Source: Halocafeteria seosinensis
Lineage: Eukaryota > Sar > Bigyra > Bicosoecida
Assembly: GCA_001687465.1 (NCBI GenBank)
Contig: LVLI01000463.1
Location: 1-19,597 of the forward strand
Reading direction: 5' to 3'
Length of the DNA: 19,597 nucleotides
Shown one piece after another: positions 8,828-18,500 of this stretch; the first letter of the stretch is position 1, and every line of letters starts with the position of its first letter. The notes beneath the pieces were generated by a model. It was not told the DNA's origin and did no database searches. It worked only from the letters and a program-made list of their open reading frames with translations. The position numbers were made by a program, and so were the translations under genes.

Positions 8828-11800
8828 TCAATATGAATCACCTGCACCGGTGGATCGCAATTGCTGCTTCAGTCGCGTTATCTCTTGCCGCTGAAGCTCA
8901 ACCACCTTCTGGAGTTCCGCCTCCGACTCAGAACGTTGTTGGCCAAGTTCTGTATGCGAAGGACCAGCAGAAGGTGCATCCGGATCTGACTGGGAATAAG
9001 ATAACCCAGGCAAAGAAGCCTCGACTTCTTCTTGAGTCTTTTGGAAGAGAGGATGGTTCTTCCCTAAGGTATCAATGCGAACGGTGCTTTGAGAATAAGC
9101 ACTTTGCTTTCTAGATTTTCTGAAAGTGGATGCGATCGCAAAACGACCGCTCTCAGAGCTCTTCGACTCTAACAGTTGCGATTCAGCTTTTTCCGGACTC
9201 GTCGTCACATCAAGTTGCACTTGCATATCCGTGCCTGCAGGCGTCTTCCTGCTCTCTTGCTGGCCAGCGGTAGTAGTGGCTCGCGAGTGACCAGTGCCAG
9301 ATCGGCTGCGCTCTCGTTGCTCCATTAGACCTGCAGATTTTAGCACTTGGTTTGCAACAGATGGATCTGCGTGCTTACTGAGGACGACCAACTGGTTGCG
9401 CAAATGCTTCAGCTCACGGTCTTGTTTTCGTTGTAATTCTCTCAAGTCGTTACATTCCTCAATAAGCTTCGTATTCTCGTTCATGGCGCTCACGCGTGTC
9501 CGCTGATTTAGGTCCACCGTTGACCGCAGCTGACGGCTTAACGCCGACGCCCCCTTCTTCACGTACTCACGCTGACGAACAAGCTCAGATATAGCTTCTT
9601 GGTGCTGCGAGTAGCTTATGGAGCTATCAAGCACTCGAGGACCATGGACAATATCGTCCTCCGCCGCAGCAGATGCGGAAGCTTTCCTCGCTCCCTCGGT
9701 TTGCTCAGCATCAAGCGTCTGGGAGTACCGACGCTGTCGCGCGGCACCTTGCTTTTTGTACACTGAGTCCCTCCTTTCTTTATCCTTTTTCGACAGTGAA
9801 ACGCTACCTCCAAGCCTATCTACGTTTGTCGCCGTACCGGTATGAGTACTTTGTCCAGATTTTTCTCCTTTTTTCTCCGACTTTCGGGGTTGATTGGTTT
9901 GGGAGTGTTTTATGCGTTCATATGACTTTGTGTCGCCTAGTACATATTTCGCATACATTGCTTTCGCACCTTGGGCAATACCCTTCTGGATTGCTTCACC
10001 TTCCGTACCACTCTGTTTCACCGTGATCTCGAGTTCTCGAAGAAGTCCTTGAAAGTGATCATCTTTTTCCTTGAGCTGCTCTCTCAGCTTGCGAATTTCG
10101 CTCTCCTGTCCTCGCAACCTCATATAATCAACTTGTCTAGACATTTCATCCTTCTGTGAGTCTTTTTGTTGCTGCTGCAGTTCATCGAACATTACATTTA
10201 GCTGGTTGCTTAGCTTATCGATGTGCTCAGCCATTGGCTCCCGTTCACTTTGCATCCCTTCCACTCTGCGATTTTACAGATACATTAAATTACTGTACCG
10301 ATGTCATATAACGCAACTTCAAAAAGCTTACCTATGCTGCAGGACGTATTTAAAGCTGCGCAAGACGCGTATATCATTCTGAAGATTGGCAATTTGGTCT
10401 TCCTTTTCCTTCAATGTTGCATTCAATTCATTGTTTTTACCATCTTTTGATTCAATCACTTTGTGTAGGTGGCTAATATCCTTTCTTAATCTATCACACT
10501 CAGCTTGTTTACTCCTCACTAAGAAATCGCCTGTTTCGGCAGCCTTCTTGAAGTCTCGAATATGTTTCCTCAGTGTTTCTGCAGTACTTTCTTGTTTTGA
10601 AGCAATTTGTCGTTCTTCTTCGAGCATCCTGCGGTTTCTTTCTTTCAATATGGAAATTTCTTTTTCGTAGTCCTCTTCAGAAGTGCGGAGTCGGACTTCG
10701 TTCGCCTTGCTTTCTTCATCCTTCTTTTTCTCAAGTGCTTCTATGCGAGACTCTAATTCAGTTCGAGTCTTCTCTTTTTCTTGCATCAAAGAGTTTAATG
10801 CATTTTCTGCTTCGCGCTGCAGTTCTTCCAAGAGACCAGCGGTCTTCTTGCGATACCTCTCGAAGTCATCTTCCAGTTGGTCAAACCTCTCCATTTCCAT
10901 TGTTAACTTTTGCTCGTATTCGTTTTCAATCGACTGAACAGCTTTCGACGCGTCAGCCTCGGATTTCTCCTTCTTCTCCATAGATTCTCGCACATATTTA
11001 TCAAACTGTTCTCGCAGTTGTTCATACTTCTTCCGCTCGTTCTGTAGTGTGGTCTCAGTCTGATCCATCATCGCTGGAGGAGCAAACCATCGCGAAATGC
11101 ATAAGAGTGTAACTGATAGAGCACCGAGAAACCAAATGAAGAACTTACCAGCCGCTTTTTCTCCCATCTCTCGTTCACGCCGCTTCAACTGCTGATCCAT
11201 TTGAGATTTTACCTCCTCGATCTCGTTTTGGACAGCAGCCAGCCGTTGGAAGACAATCATCAAACCAGCTCTGTGTCACACCAAGACCAAAATGAAGATA
11301 TATAAACCGACGAGACATAATCAGGAACACATACCTATCAGTCAACGTGACAGAATAATTGTAGTCGGCCAATTTTGGAGGTTTCCATCCTGGGATGTCC
11401 AATGTCGGAGGAACTAGAGCATTTGTGCCTTTCGTCGAGACCAATTGCATTTGGGAGGAATCCATTTGCTCAGAACCACCTTTTTCTAGCTGCTCTTCCT
11501 CCTCGTTTTCTTGCCGAGAGACTGCGAGCATAAAGATACTTCCGTCCTCCCCAGTAGAAAATAAATGACTACCATCCCATGATTGGGCCAGGGCACAAAC
11601 ACCTCCGGCATGTAATGGGATTTCAATGAAGGCTGCCTCGCCATAAGACTCTTCGTACAGCTTATAGTCAAAATATTTGAGAGAACAGGACGCTTGTTCA
11701 GGATTCATTCCAGTGTCCGTAGACCCACGACGACTTCCTTTCTTCTCGATAGCGGTTTCTGAGGACTTATCGCTTCGAAAAACTGCTTTGTAGTGCGGCT

Positions 11801-14800
11801 CGGGATAGAAACTATAGACTCTTACTGACCCTGAAGACATCCCAACGAAAAGGAATTCCTTCTTGGTATCCAATAATATCGACGTGGGCACAACGTCCGT
11901 AAACGGCCTCCAGTGCGGTGAACTACCGACACTCTGCGACGACTGGGGGGATCTGATCTCGCCTGTAGACGAACCCTGGGATTCACTATGCTGGGGTTTC
12001 AAGCGAACACAGTCCATGTTGGGATTAGGTTCTATCCTCATGCATGTCACCTCGTGACCGTCAGCCCATTGCAAAAATCCACAAACTCTGTTGGTCGTGT
12101 TATGTAAATACGTGTTGCCAATGCATTCAGCTACGCGAGTTCCTGTCCTCATCCCTTGGCCTCCAGTGTTCCGCTCTCCGGGAACCGGAGAACTTGGATT
12201 GTTCATAGAGATTTCTTTTGTGAGCTGTCTATTTGTACCGCCTCGAGAGTAACCGGTCGCAAAGGGTACTAACTGATACATTGCTTCGGCGCCCATCGAT
12301 GAATCTACGCTCATCCGTCGCTGGCTCTGTCCTTTCGAGGGCTGGTCACCGCGAGCCGCCATCAGCGGCTCTGTATGCACAACGCTCCCTGAAAAGACTG
12401 CAGATTTTAAAACATGACTACAGTGCTCTATTCTCTTGCCAGAGTCCAAGCTCCACAAGTAGGTTGCGCCATCCTCACCCGAGCTACAGAGTACCCTATC
12501 GTTCGTCGCGAATTTCAGTGAGCGGATGACCCCAATATGACCTCGCAAATTACTGACCATTGCAAAAGAATAGACATCAAAAAGCTGGATATCAAACCCA
12601 TTTACAGCAGCAAGAATGCTACCAGAGTTGCTGAAGCGAACGTTATGCACATCTCGCATAACCCTTTGACGCCATAGCGAGATACTATGAGACATCACAT
12701 TCCAAACCGAAACGCTTGAGATGAATCCAATGGCGACCATATCACCCGCAGGGTTCACGTCCATTGACAGAGGCTCTTCTGGGAAATAGTGTGTAAGTTC
12801 GCACCGTTTGTGTACGTAGTTCCATACTCGGAGGCATTGTTCCTTAGTCGAAATTGTGAGAAGGAACGGCTGCAAGGTGCATACGGAGGCAAAGTCAACA
12901 GCGTCTACATGCGATCCACGGTAAGCGAATGCAATAGATGTGTCAATTCCACTGTTCTTCTCATCAAGGCTTGTCAAGGTAGAAAGTCGAAGTCCACCTC
13001 CCCGACTAACAGTGACAAGTAGGTCTGCGGCGGGGCTTGGACGCACGCAGCTAATGGTTGTGGCATCAGCCGCACCATTGGAACCTCTGCTCCTCTTTGG
13101 TGGGCTGAGCGTAGTATCAAAGGATGTGTCAGCACCAATATCACCCGTGACATCACTCATTTCATCTCCGCGAACATCGCTCAAACGCAACTGGTCGTAG
13201 TCGCTCAAACGGCCAGGTCCCTGAGAAATTCGCAAAACGCGGAATTCTTCGTACCGCTCTAGCGCCCTTTCTTCTTCATCTTCTTCATCAATATTCGTCT
13301 CTTCATTTTGTTCAACGGCCTCAAAAATGCCAACGTACCCATGCTCGCCTCCAATTACGAAGCCCTTAGGTGTACTAGAAATCACAGTGCTAACAGGAGC
13401 TATATCAGCACTTTGGGCTATCAAAGGATCAGAGGGCATTCGACTCTTCGCCTGTTGTTCGTCTGCTTTTCCTCCCTCTTGCTCAGATCGATATAAACTC
13501 TGCGACTCAGCACTTGGGTAATGATGGCCTGTCCAATACAATCCGAGGGTAAGGAGTGAGGATGGTACCGTCAACTGCACGTGCTGCAACAGATCATAGG
13601 GTCCATTCATCCCGGTCACATCGTCATTGGGAGGACAATACATGACATAAGCTACGCCTCTCTTGAGCACGCCCACAACACGCGTTCCGGTTTGAAAGGC
13701 AGCCCCCTCACCTACACCAGCCCCAGTGATGTTTCCTGAAACATACGTTTCCCTGACACCAAAAAAGTCGAGCATTTGCTGTGCATGTTGATGCTGTTTT
13801 GTTCTTTTCTTTCCCTGATGTGACCAAGCGGCAGAGAGCCAACAATGGTCCATGAACACCTCCAATTCGGCCTTCTGGGAGGAAAGTACTGGTTTGTGTG
13901 AAAACAATCCCTCTACATTCGGTCTCCATAAACGAAAGAAATGTGGTCCAGTAGCTGAGATTGCAATTTTGTCTAACGGTAAGTCAGTATCCGCTGATGA
14001 ATTTGGCCAAGTAGTTTCATGTTCAACATCTTTCTCAATATCAGCTCTGCCCGGGGCTACTACCACAGGGCGAAACCAGATCCTCGTCAAAGCAACGGGG
14101 CAGTTGCCTGATGCGATTAGTTTATTCCTTTTCCATTTCCATAGTACCAGGACCATGTTTCTGGCATGCCCTCCGTAAGCCGCCAGGTAGTTCCCGTCAG
14201 ATGAAAAGGCACTCAAATAGAAGCTCCCCCCTCCGAGTGGGTACGTTAATGTCTTGGATGCTCCCGTATTCACGTGCAATAATGTCACTTGTCCATGCTG
14301 CATATCTGCACGCGCTCGCGTGCAGACGCAGATTACTTCCCGGAAGGGGGACACTGAAAGCCCCAATATCTCCTTAGATGTATTTGGGAGCTGTAGGAAT
14401 CCCATTTCCGATGTCATGGGGTTGACAACCGCAATGTGTCGTCCCGACACGAAGGCCAACCCCCATACTTTTTGGTTCATATCGCCTCCCGCCGTCGGCG
14501 CGCGTGTCGCGTACTGACGAGGGTCGAGCTGAACCCATACGCAGCTGTCACGTATCGGGAGCGTCTCATGGGACGCGAAAAGGTCCGTTCGAAGACTGGG
14601 GGCATCCTTATGGAGCGCTGCTTGAGGGAATGCTTCCCCAATAGACAACGCCGCCGCAGGCGACGAGTGCGTATTCGTTCCAAACGTGTACCTGCATGCC
14701 ATGAGGAGCTTATAAAAGTGCGAGGACCCTCCAAAACAGCGTTAACGGCATCTTACAGCTTCCGAAGGACTCCTGCGTGAGGTCCTGAGCGTTTAGCAGC

Positions 14801-14902
14801 CTGCTGTGCTGCTTCCCCAGACCCCTCCGTCTCATCGCTCGAGAAAGGAGATATAGAGGAGGAAGACATCTCCTTCTTTCCCGTCTCCATGGGGCCTCCC
14901 AT
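8828..14902 (-). CDS. CFAP57: cilia- and flagella-associated protein 57 (WDR65)-like, five exons, 1934 aa
   Basis: Exons on the minus strand are 14757-14902, 11335-14691, 11149-11270, 10332-11073 and 8828-10265. Introns are 65, 64, 75 and 66 nt, all in phase. The family is an axonemal protein tied to inner-dynein-arm assembly. The N-terminal two thirds carry WD-repeat blades: V-W-G-L-A-F near the start, S-S-G-E-D-G-A-T-Y-L-W-S-L near residue 785, and S-T-G-E-D-G-S-I-F-M-L near 1090. A long coiled coil follows from about 1185. It includes the family landmark S-F-K-Y-V-L at the end of exon 4 and a terminal E-L-Q-R-Q-E-I-T-R-L-K heptad. The length exceeds the roughly 1250 aa usual for the family, through low-complexity insertions between blades and a Ser/Gln-rich C-terminal third. 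Exon 1 supplies V-L-R-K-L before Y-T-F-G, matching the family's R-H-x-Y-G start. The ATG at 14702 is intronic. Intron 3 is stop-free and in phase. Confidence 0.9.
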
Positions 14903-15102
14903 CGTAAAATGCGGCTGATAATGGAATTTGTGAAACAAACCGACCTGAACCAACTCAACTTACGCGATGTCCAACTTCAAGGAAGAAGCAACCCAACGTT
15001 CATCGATGCCGAGTCGGGTTTGCGAAACAGCGCGGAACTTCAGAAGATGGTAGCGGGTATTATAAAGTACGATTGGTTGCAAAATGCTTATGTTAGCCTT
15101 GT

Positions 15103-15108
15103 TTTATT
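15103..15108 (-). terminator. AATAAA polyadenylation signal for RFC4
   Basis: An AATAAA on the minus strand begins 34 nt beyond the TAA stop of the clamp-loader gene. It places that transcript's end about 200 bp before the start of the co-oriented CFAP57-like gene. Confidence 0.6.
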
Positions 15109-15141
15109 TATACGCTACCATGGGATGTAGTATGTTCAGAT

Positions 15142-16759
15142 TTAGTAGTGACGCGCGGTATCCCCTGTGATTTCCAGGTCATTCAATATCCGTTGCATAG
15201 AAGTGATAAGATTAGTAGTCTGTAAATCTTCGTCAGCTCCATCGACCAGAGCTTTGTCTGACTCAGCTATCACTTCCGAAATCTTTGCTTTCTTCACGTC
15301 CGAAATCGTGTCGTCTTCCAGTAATGTCTCCAATACCTGCTCATTTAATTGATACCACATGATGACCACTCCATAGTTCCGCGGGAACCCCTGACTACTC
15401 ACCTTGTTCAGTAAGGAAATCATAGGATAGCCATTCCATGCCAGTGCCTTTGAGGCTGAGTGCGCCGTATCGAATGAGACAGTTTGCACGGCATCCCAAA
15501 TCTGCTTGTTCATTTTCTCAGGCAGTATGCCAGATATTTCTACGATCCCTTCTGGGGTGACACCATTACGTCCATAAAACTGAGATGCTGATTGTAGAAA
15601 CATAATTGCCTTCCGGAGATCGCCATTACTGATATTGATTAGTTGATCAACGCTCTGCATGCTCAAACCAGCGCAACGATGCTCAAGAGTACTTTCCGAA
15701 ATATTGCGTTACCAAGAAACTTACTTCTGTAGTAAGCTTTACACTCTCCTGTTCAGCAACATAGTTCAGCCTCCCTCTCATGCTTTCATTGTTTAAGGGT
15801 TTGAATCTAAACTTGGCACACCGCGATGCAATAGGCTCAATAATTCTGACAGAATGCAAGTACATGACCCACATGTAAATCAAATCATCGTGGTCATGAT
15901 ATGAGATAGCAAGGGGTTCTTACCTTGACACATAGTTACAAATCAAACAAAACCGAGTTTGTTTACTAGAACGTTCCATCGTTCTCCGTAGAGCGGACTG
16001 AGCATCGGGTGTAAGCGAGTCAGCCTCATCTAATATAATCAAATTGAAGGGAGCAGCACCACTGAAGAAATGAACACCGCAAACTTTTTAGTCTCTTCAG
16101 TATTCCATAACGGCTGTTACAATGACAGAACTCGTACCTCTTGGAAGATGCTGTAACGCTTCCCATAGCAAAATCTTTGACTTTGGTTCGTACAATTTTT
16201 ATGCCCCGTTCATTAGAGGCGTTCAATTCCAGTACTCTTGACCTCCATACTTCAGGTCTGCAGCCGGTATGGTATCAAATGAAGGCTTCAGACACTTGAA
16301 TGATTTAAAAAGCTGTCCATCATACCCGAACAAGGCCTTAGCTGTCGCTAGAATAGTGGAAGTTTTTCCCGTCCCGGGAGGTCCATAAAACAGCAGATGA
16401 GGCAACTGCACTTGAGATGGAAAATATCAAGCATAACACACGGAATTGGGATACATAGCGTGCTCAATAGACATATTCACCCACATTTCCGGTTTCAATG
16501 GAGTTCACCAAAGTCTTCACCACCTCCTCCTGATGGGCTATATCCGTCATTTCTTTCGGTCGACTGCATTAGTGAGCCATCACACAAAATTTAGTATGTT
16601 ATACCTTAAGAATTGGCCTTTGAGGCTGCAAAATAAGGTGAAAACGCTGGATACGTACTATTTTTCGACCCATGGTCGCTCCACCGGATCAGCCGCATCC
16701 TCATGATTTTGGTTCTGACTGGCGGCTCCGGCCGCCGAAGCCGGTTTGAAAAAGTTCAT
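15142..16759 (-). CDS. RFC4: replication factor C subunit 4 (clamp-loader AAA+ ATPase), eight exons, 365 aa
   Basis: Exons on the minus strand are 16659-16759, 16485-16563, 16296-16405, 16138-16236, 15924-16061, 15725-15845, 15403-15654 and 15142-15339. Introns are 95, 79, 59, 76, 78, 70 and 63 nt, all in phase. The protein is a small subunit of the nuclear RFC complex that opens PCNA and loads it at primer ends. Walker A is G-P-P-G-T-G-K-T (68-75), Walker B ends D-E-A-D (141-144), sensor 1 is Asn172, and the arginine-finger S-R-C motif is at 183-185. The C-terminal [11 protein letters not shown] points to RFC4 rather than RFC2, RFC3 or RFC5. The start M-N-F-F-K-P sits in a PIP-box-like context. 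The last intron (15340-15402) is stop-free and a multiple of three. Removing it restores an ungapped fit to the family. Confidence 0.95.
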
Positions 16760-16787
16760 CAGATATTTCTGTAAGAGATAGAGTGTA

Positions 16788-16907
16788 CTAATTACCTCTA
16801 TGGTCGATTAAACCCTGAATACACCGCGGACAACCTCGGCAAGATGGATTTGAATTGTAAGACGACGAAATGATTGTTTGCTTCGTAAGCCGAAGTTCGT
16901 GAGACAT
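16788..16907 (-). other. possible upstream ORF, 39 codons, ahead of RFC4
   Basis: An ATG at 16907 on the minus strand opens 39 sense codons ending in TAG at 16788-16790, 28 nt before the RFC4 start. The peptide contains C-R-G-C-P-R-C. It could regulate RFC4 translation if it lies in the transcript leader. The leader's extent is unknown, so this may be chance. Confidence 0.25.
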
Positions 16908-17070
16908 AGTGTCGAAGCTTGCGATGCTACATACCACACACATACATACAGCGGATACCAGATGTAGTTTATTGTAGTCTTAAATTATGTTTTATACATA
17001 TCATGTTATCGCGAAACAAAAAAGTTACTGGGAATCGATCTCTAGCAAACGCCCCAGTGTGTGGGCCACA

Positions 17071-17145
17071 CATACCGCTCCTCGTTAAGAGGATGCGGTC
17101 AACTTTCCTGCCGGTGGGCGATCTGTCACATTTGTGTGTGTGTGC
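17071..17145 (+). repeat. 75-bp dispersed element, copy A
   Basis: This copy is 93% identical (5 mismatches, no gaps) to the reverse complement of 18019-18093. It contains a bulged hairpin at 17074-17099: ACCGC-TCCTC, loop GTTAA, GAGGA-T-GCGGT. It ends in a (GT)n run. It lies 45 bp beyond the stop of the gene at 17191-17843. Confidence 0.95.
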
Positions 17146-17190
17146 CACACAGTGTGGCTACTTCTGCGGTACCAATGGTAAATACTGCTA

Positions 17191-17843
17191 CTACACAGAG
17201 GCATACTGCTGCTGCTGAGGATAAGCATATGGATTGTCAGTAGTATGATGGTGTCCATGCGTATCCCAAACTTTTCCATCTGATCCAGTTTGCTGGGAGA
17301 TGTGTGTGTAACCCCCGCCTGGTGCGTTCGAGTACCATCCAGCCATCTGAGTACGCATTACTTCCCCTCTATTTTGAGGAAATGCAGGATTGAAATATTG
17401 AGGGGGACCGGAGTACTGTTGAGAACACGTATAGAAGGATGGATGGATTCCTTGAGGGCCGTGAGAATACTGTTGAGACTCCATTGTAGACATTTGAATT
17501 CCTTCGTTGCGTGCGTCCCGGGGCTTACGGGATACACCGGCTTCTGCGAGAGATTTTGTTAGCACATAACTAAACAGTGAATAAATATCACGCTCAAATT
17601 CCTTACCCTCTCTTCTCGCCTTGAGAAAATCGTTTACAGTCTGCTGTACGCTCTCCGTTTGCTTAAGCAACGTCCCACATTTTGCAGCATGTTCGACTTT
17701 CTGAATCCATATAAATTCCTAGAAAGTTCTGCTTTCCCAGCACCATTCTATAGTTATGGGATGTATTTAGTTGACGCGCTGCACATGCGTGCATGTACCA
17801 CTCCGACAACGCCCTCATATTTTTCTTCCGAAGTCCTGCACAT
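17191..17843 (-). CDS. hypothetical protein, Q/Y/P-rich tail, three exons, 169 aa
   Basis: Exons on the minus strand are 17799-17843, 17607-17718 and 17191-17543. Introns are 80 nt (donor GTACAT, acceptor TTCTAG) and 63 nt (donor GTAAGG, a textbook GTGCTAAC branch site, acceptor CTCGCAG). The second is stop-free and a multiple of three. The N-terminal 55 residues look helical (F-I-W-I-Q-K-V-E-H-A-A, then L-L-K-Q-T-E-S-V-Q-Q-T-V). The rest is low-complexity, rich in Gln, Tyr, Pro, Gly and His, ending P-Y-A-Y-P-Q-Q-Q-Q-Y. I do not recognise the family; such tails occur in transcriptional co-activators and RNA- or membrane-trafficking adaptors. The gene is flanked by an inverted pair of 75-bp elements. 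A perfect TGACGTCA lies 4 nt before its ATG. Confidence 0.6.
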
Positions 17844-17847
17844 GCTG

Positions 17848-17855
17848 TGACGTCA
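17848..17855. promoter_or_regulatory. perfect CRE palindrome TGACGTCA
   Basis: The consensus bZIP (CREB/ATF-type) site TGACGTCA lies in the 108-bp gap between two divergent starts: 17843 on the minus strand, and the tentative 17952 on the plus strand. It is 4 nt from the minus-strand ATG. That is close for a promoter element unless the leader is very short. The match is exact; the function is inferred. Confidence 0.4.
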
Positions 17856-17951
17856 AACCGTCAGCTCCCCACCTTCTTTTTTGCTTGCTGCTACATTGAA
17901 TTGCTACGAAGCTTCGGTTATTGATTGTATCCCAAATCACGGAGACTTACA

Positions 17952-18477
17952 ATGTACCTGCGAGTCACAACATGTACCAGAGAGACAGCATTACAAAGGT
18001 ACGACACACGAGTTGAGTGCACACACACACAAGTGTGACAGATAGCCCACCGGCCGGGAAATTGACCGCATCCTCTTAACGAGGAGCGGTATGCGCCCGT
18101 GTTAAGCAGCGACGGGCCCGCTGTTCCTGCAGCCTTGCTGACATGCGCCGTGAGGGAACACAACATTGGTTATGCTCAGGAGGCATCGGGGGAAGAGCCA
18201 TACCTGTGCCCACAATGTCAGAGGTACAGACAAGTGTCACAAGACTCAGTCTGGCCTAACCAAGCTCTTATTTCACCAATCGTGCTCAGAATTGTATAAT
18301 TCTTGTTTGAATGATAGTAGAACAGTAAAAGTGCTATATTGACTATATCTCTTTTTTTTAATGCAGCCGAAAGCGACGGAATATGCCAACAAAGTCACCC
18401 GCCACAGCGCACCCAGCTCAGGAAAATCGCCACATGTTGTTTGTGGCTGTATCTCGATAATGGATGAACGGATTTAG
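17952..18477 (+). CDS. possible hypothetical protein, three exons, 113 aa
   Basis: This tentative model has exons 17952-17998, 18110-18293 and 18367-18477. Introns are 111 nt (GTACGA to AAGCAG) and 73 nt (GTATAA to a T-rich tract and ATGCAG). Phases match and the stop is TAG. The middle exon contains E-E-P-Y-L-C-P-Q-C-Q-R, a zinc-ribbon-like CxxC. The last exon gives a basic stretch and V-C-G-C. No family is recognised. The first intron would contain copy B of the 75-bp element, and the first exon is very short. The second splice junction, with its strong polypyrimidine tract, is the best-supported part. Confidence 0.3.
18019..18093 (-). repeat. 75-bp dispersed element, copy B (inverted)
   Basis: This is the reverse-complement partner of 17071-17145, with the same hairpin core and a (CA)n run at its left end. 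Similarity stops abruptly at both edges. The pair faces inward across 873 bp that hold the whole gene at 17191-17843. Confidence 0.95.
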
Positions 18478-18500
18478 ATGCCAAGACTAGATTTGGCATC
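18477..18500. repeat. perfect 8-bp stem hairpin
   Basis: GATGCCAA (18477-18484) and TTGGCATC (18493-18500) are exact complements around an 8-nt loop. The hairpin begins on the last base of the tentative TAG stop at 18475-18477, so it could be a 3'-UTR stem-loop if that gene is real. Confidence 0.7.

Noticed and set aside
9616-10026. ORFs antisense to the CFAP57 coiled-coil exon
   Set aside because: Ser/Leu/Phe-rich frames are the usual shadow of Glu/Lys-rich coiled-coil code.
11081-11145. Transmembrane helix in the CFAP57-like protein
   Set aside because: The hydrophobic residues are encoded by a 75-nt segment with GTAAGT and CTCCAG ends; it is best read as an intron.
14909-15130. Plus-strand 73-codon ORF
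   Set aside because: It overlaps the CFAP57 leader and the RFC4 polyadenylation signal on the other strand and shows no family features.
17071-17145. tRNA or tRNA-derived SINE, given the 75-nt length
   Set aside because: No acceptor stem, no B-box-like GGTTCGA, and the stem positions do not fit a cloverleaf.
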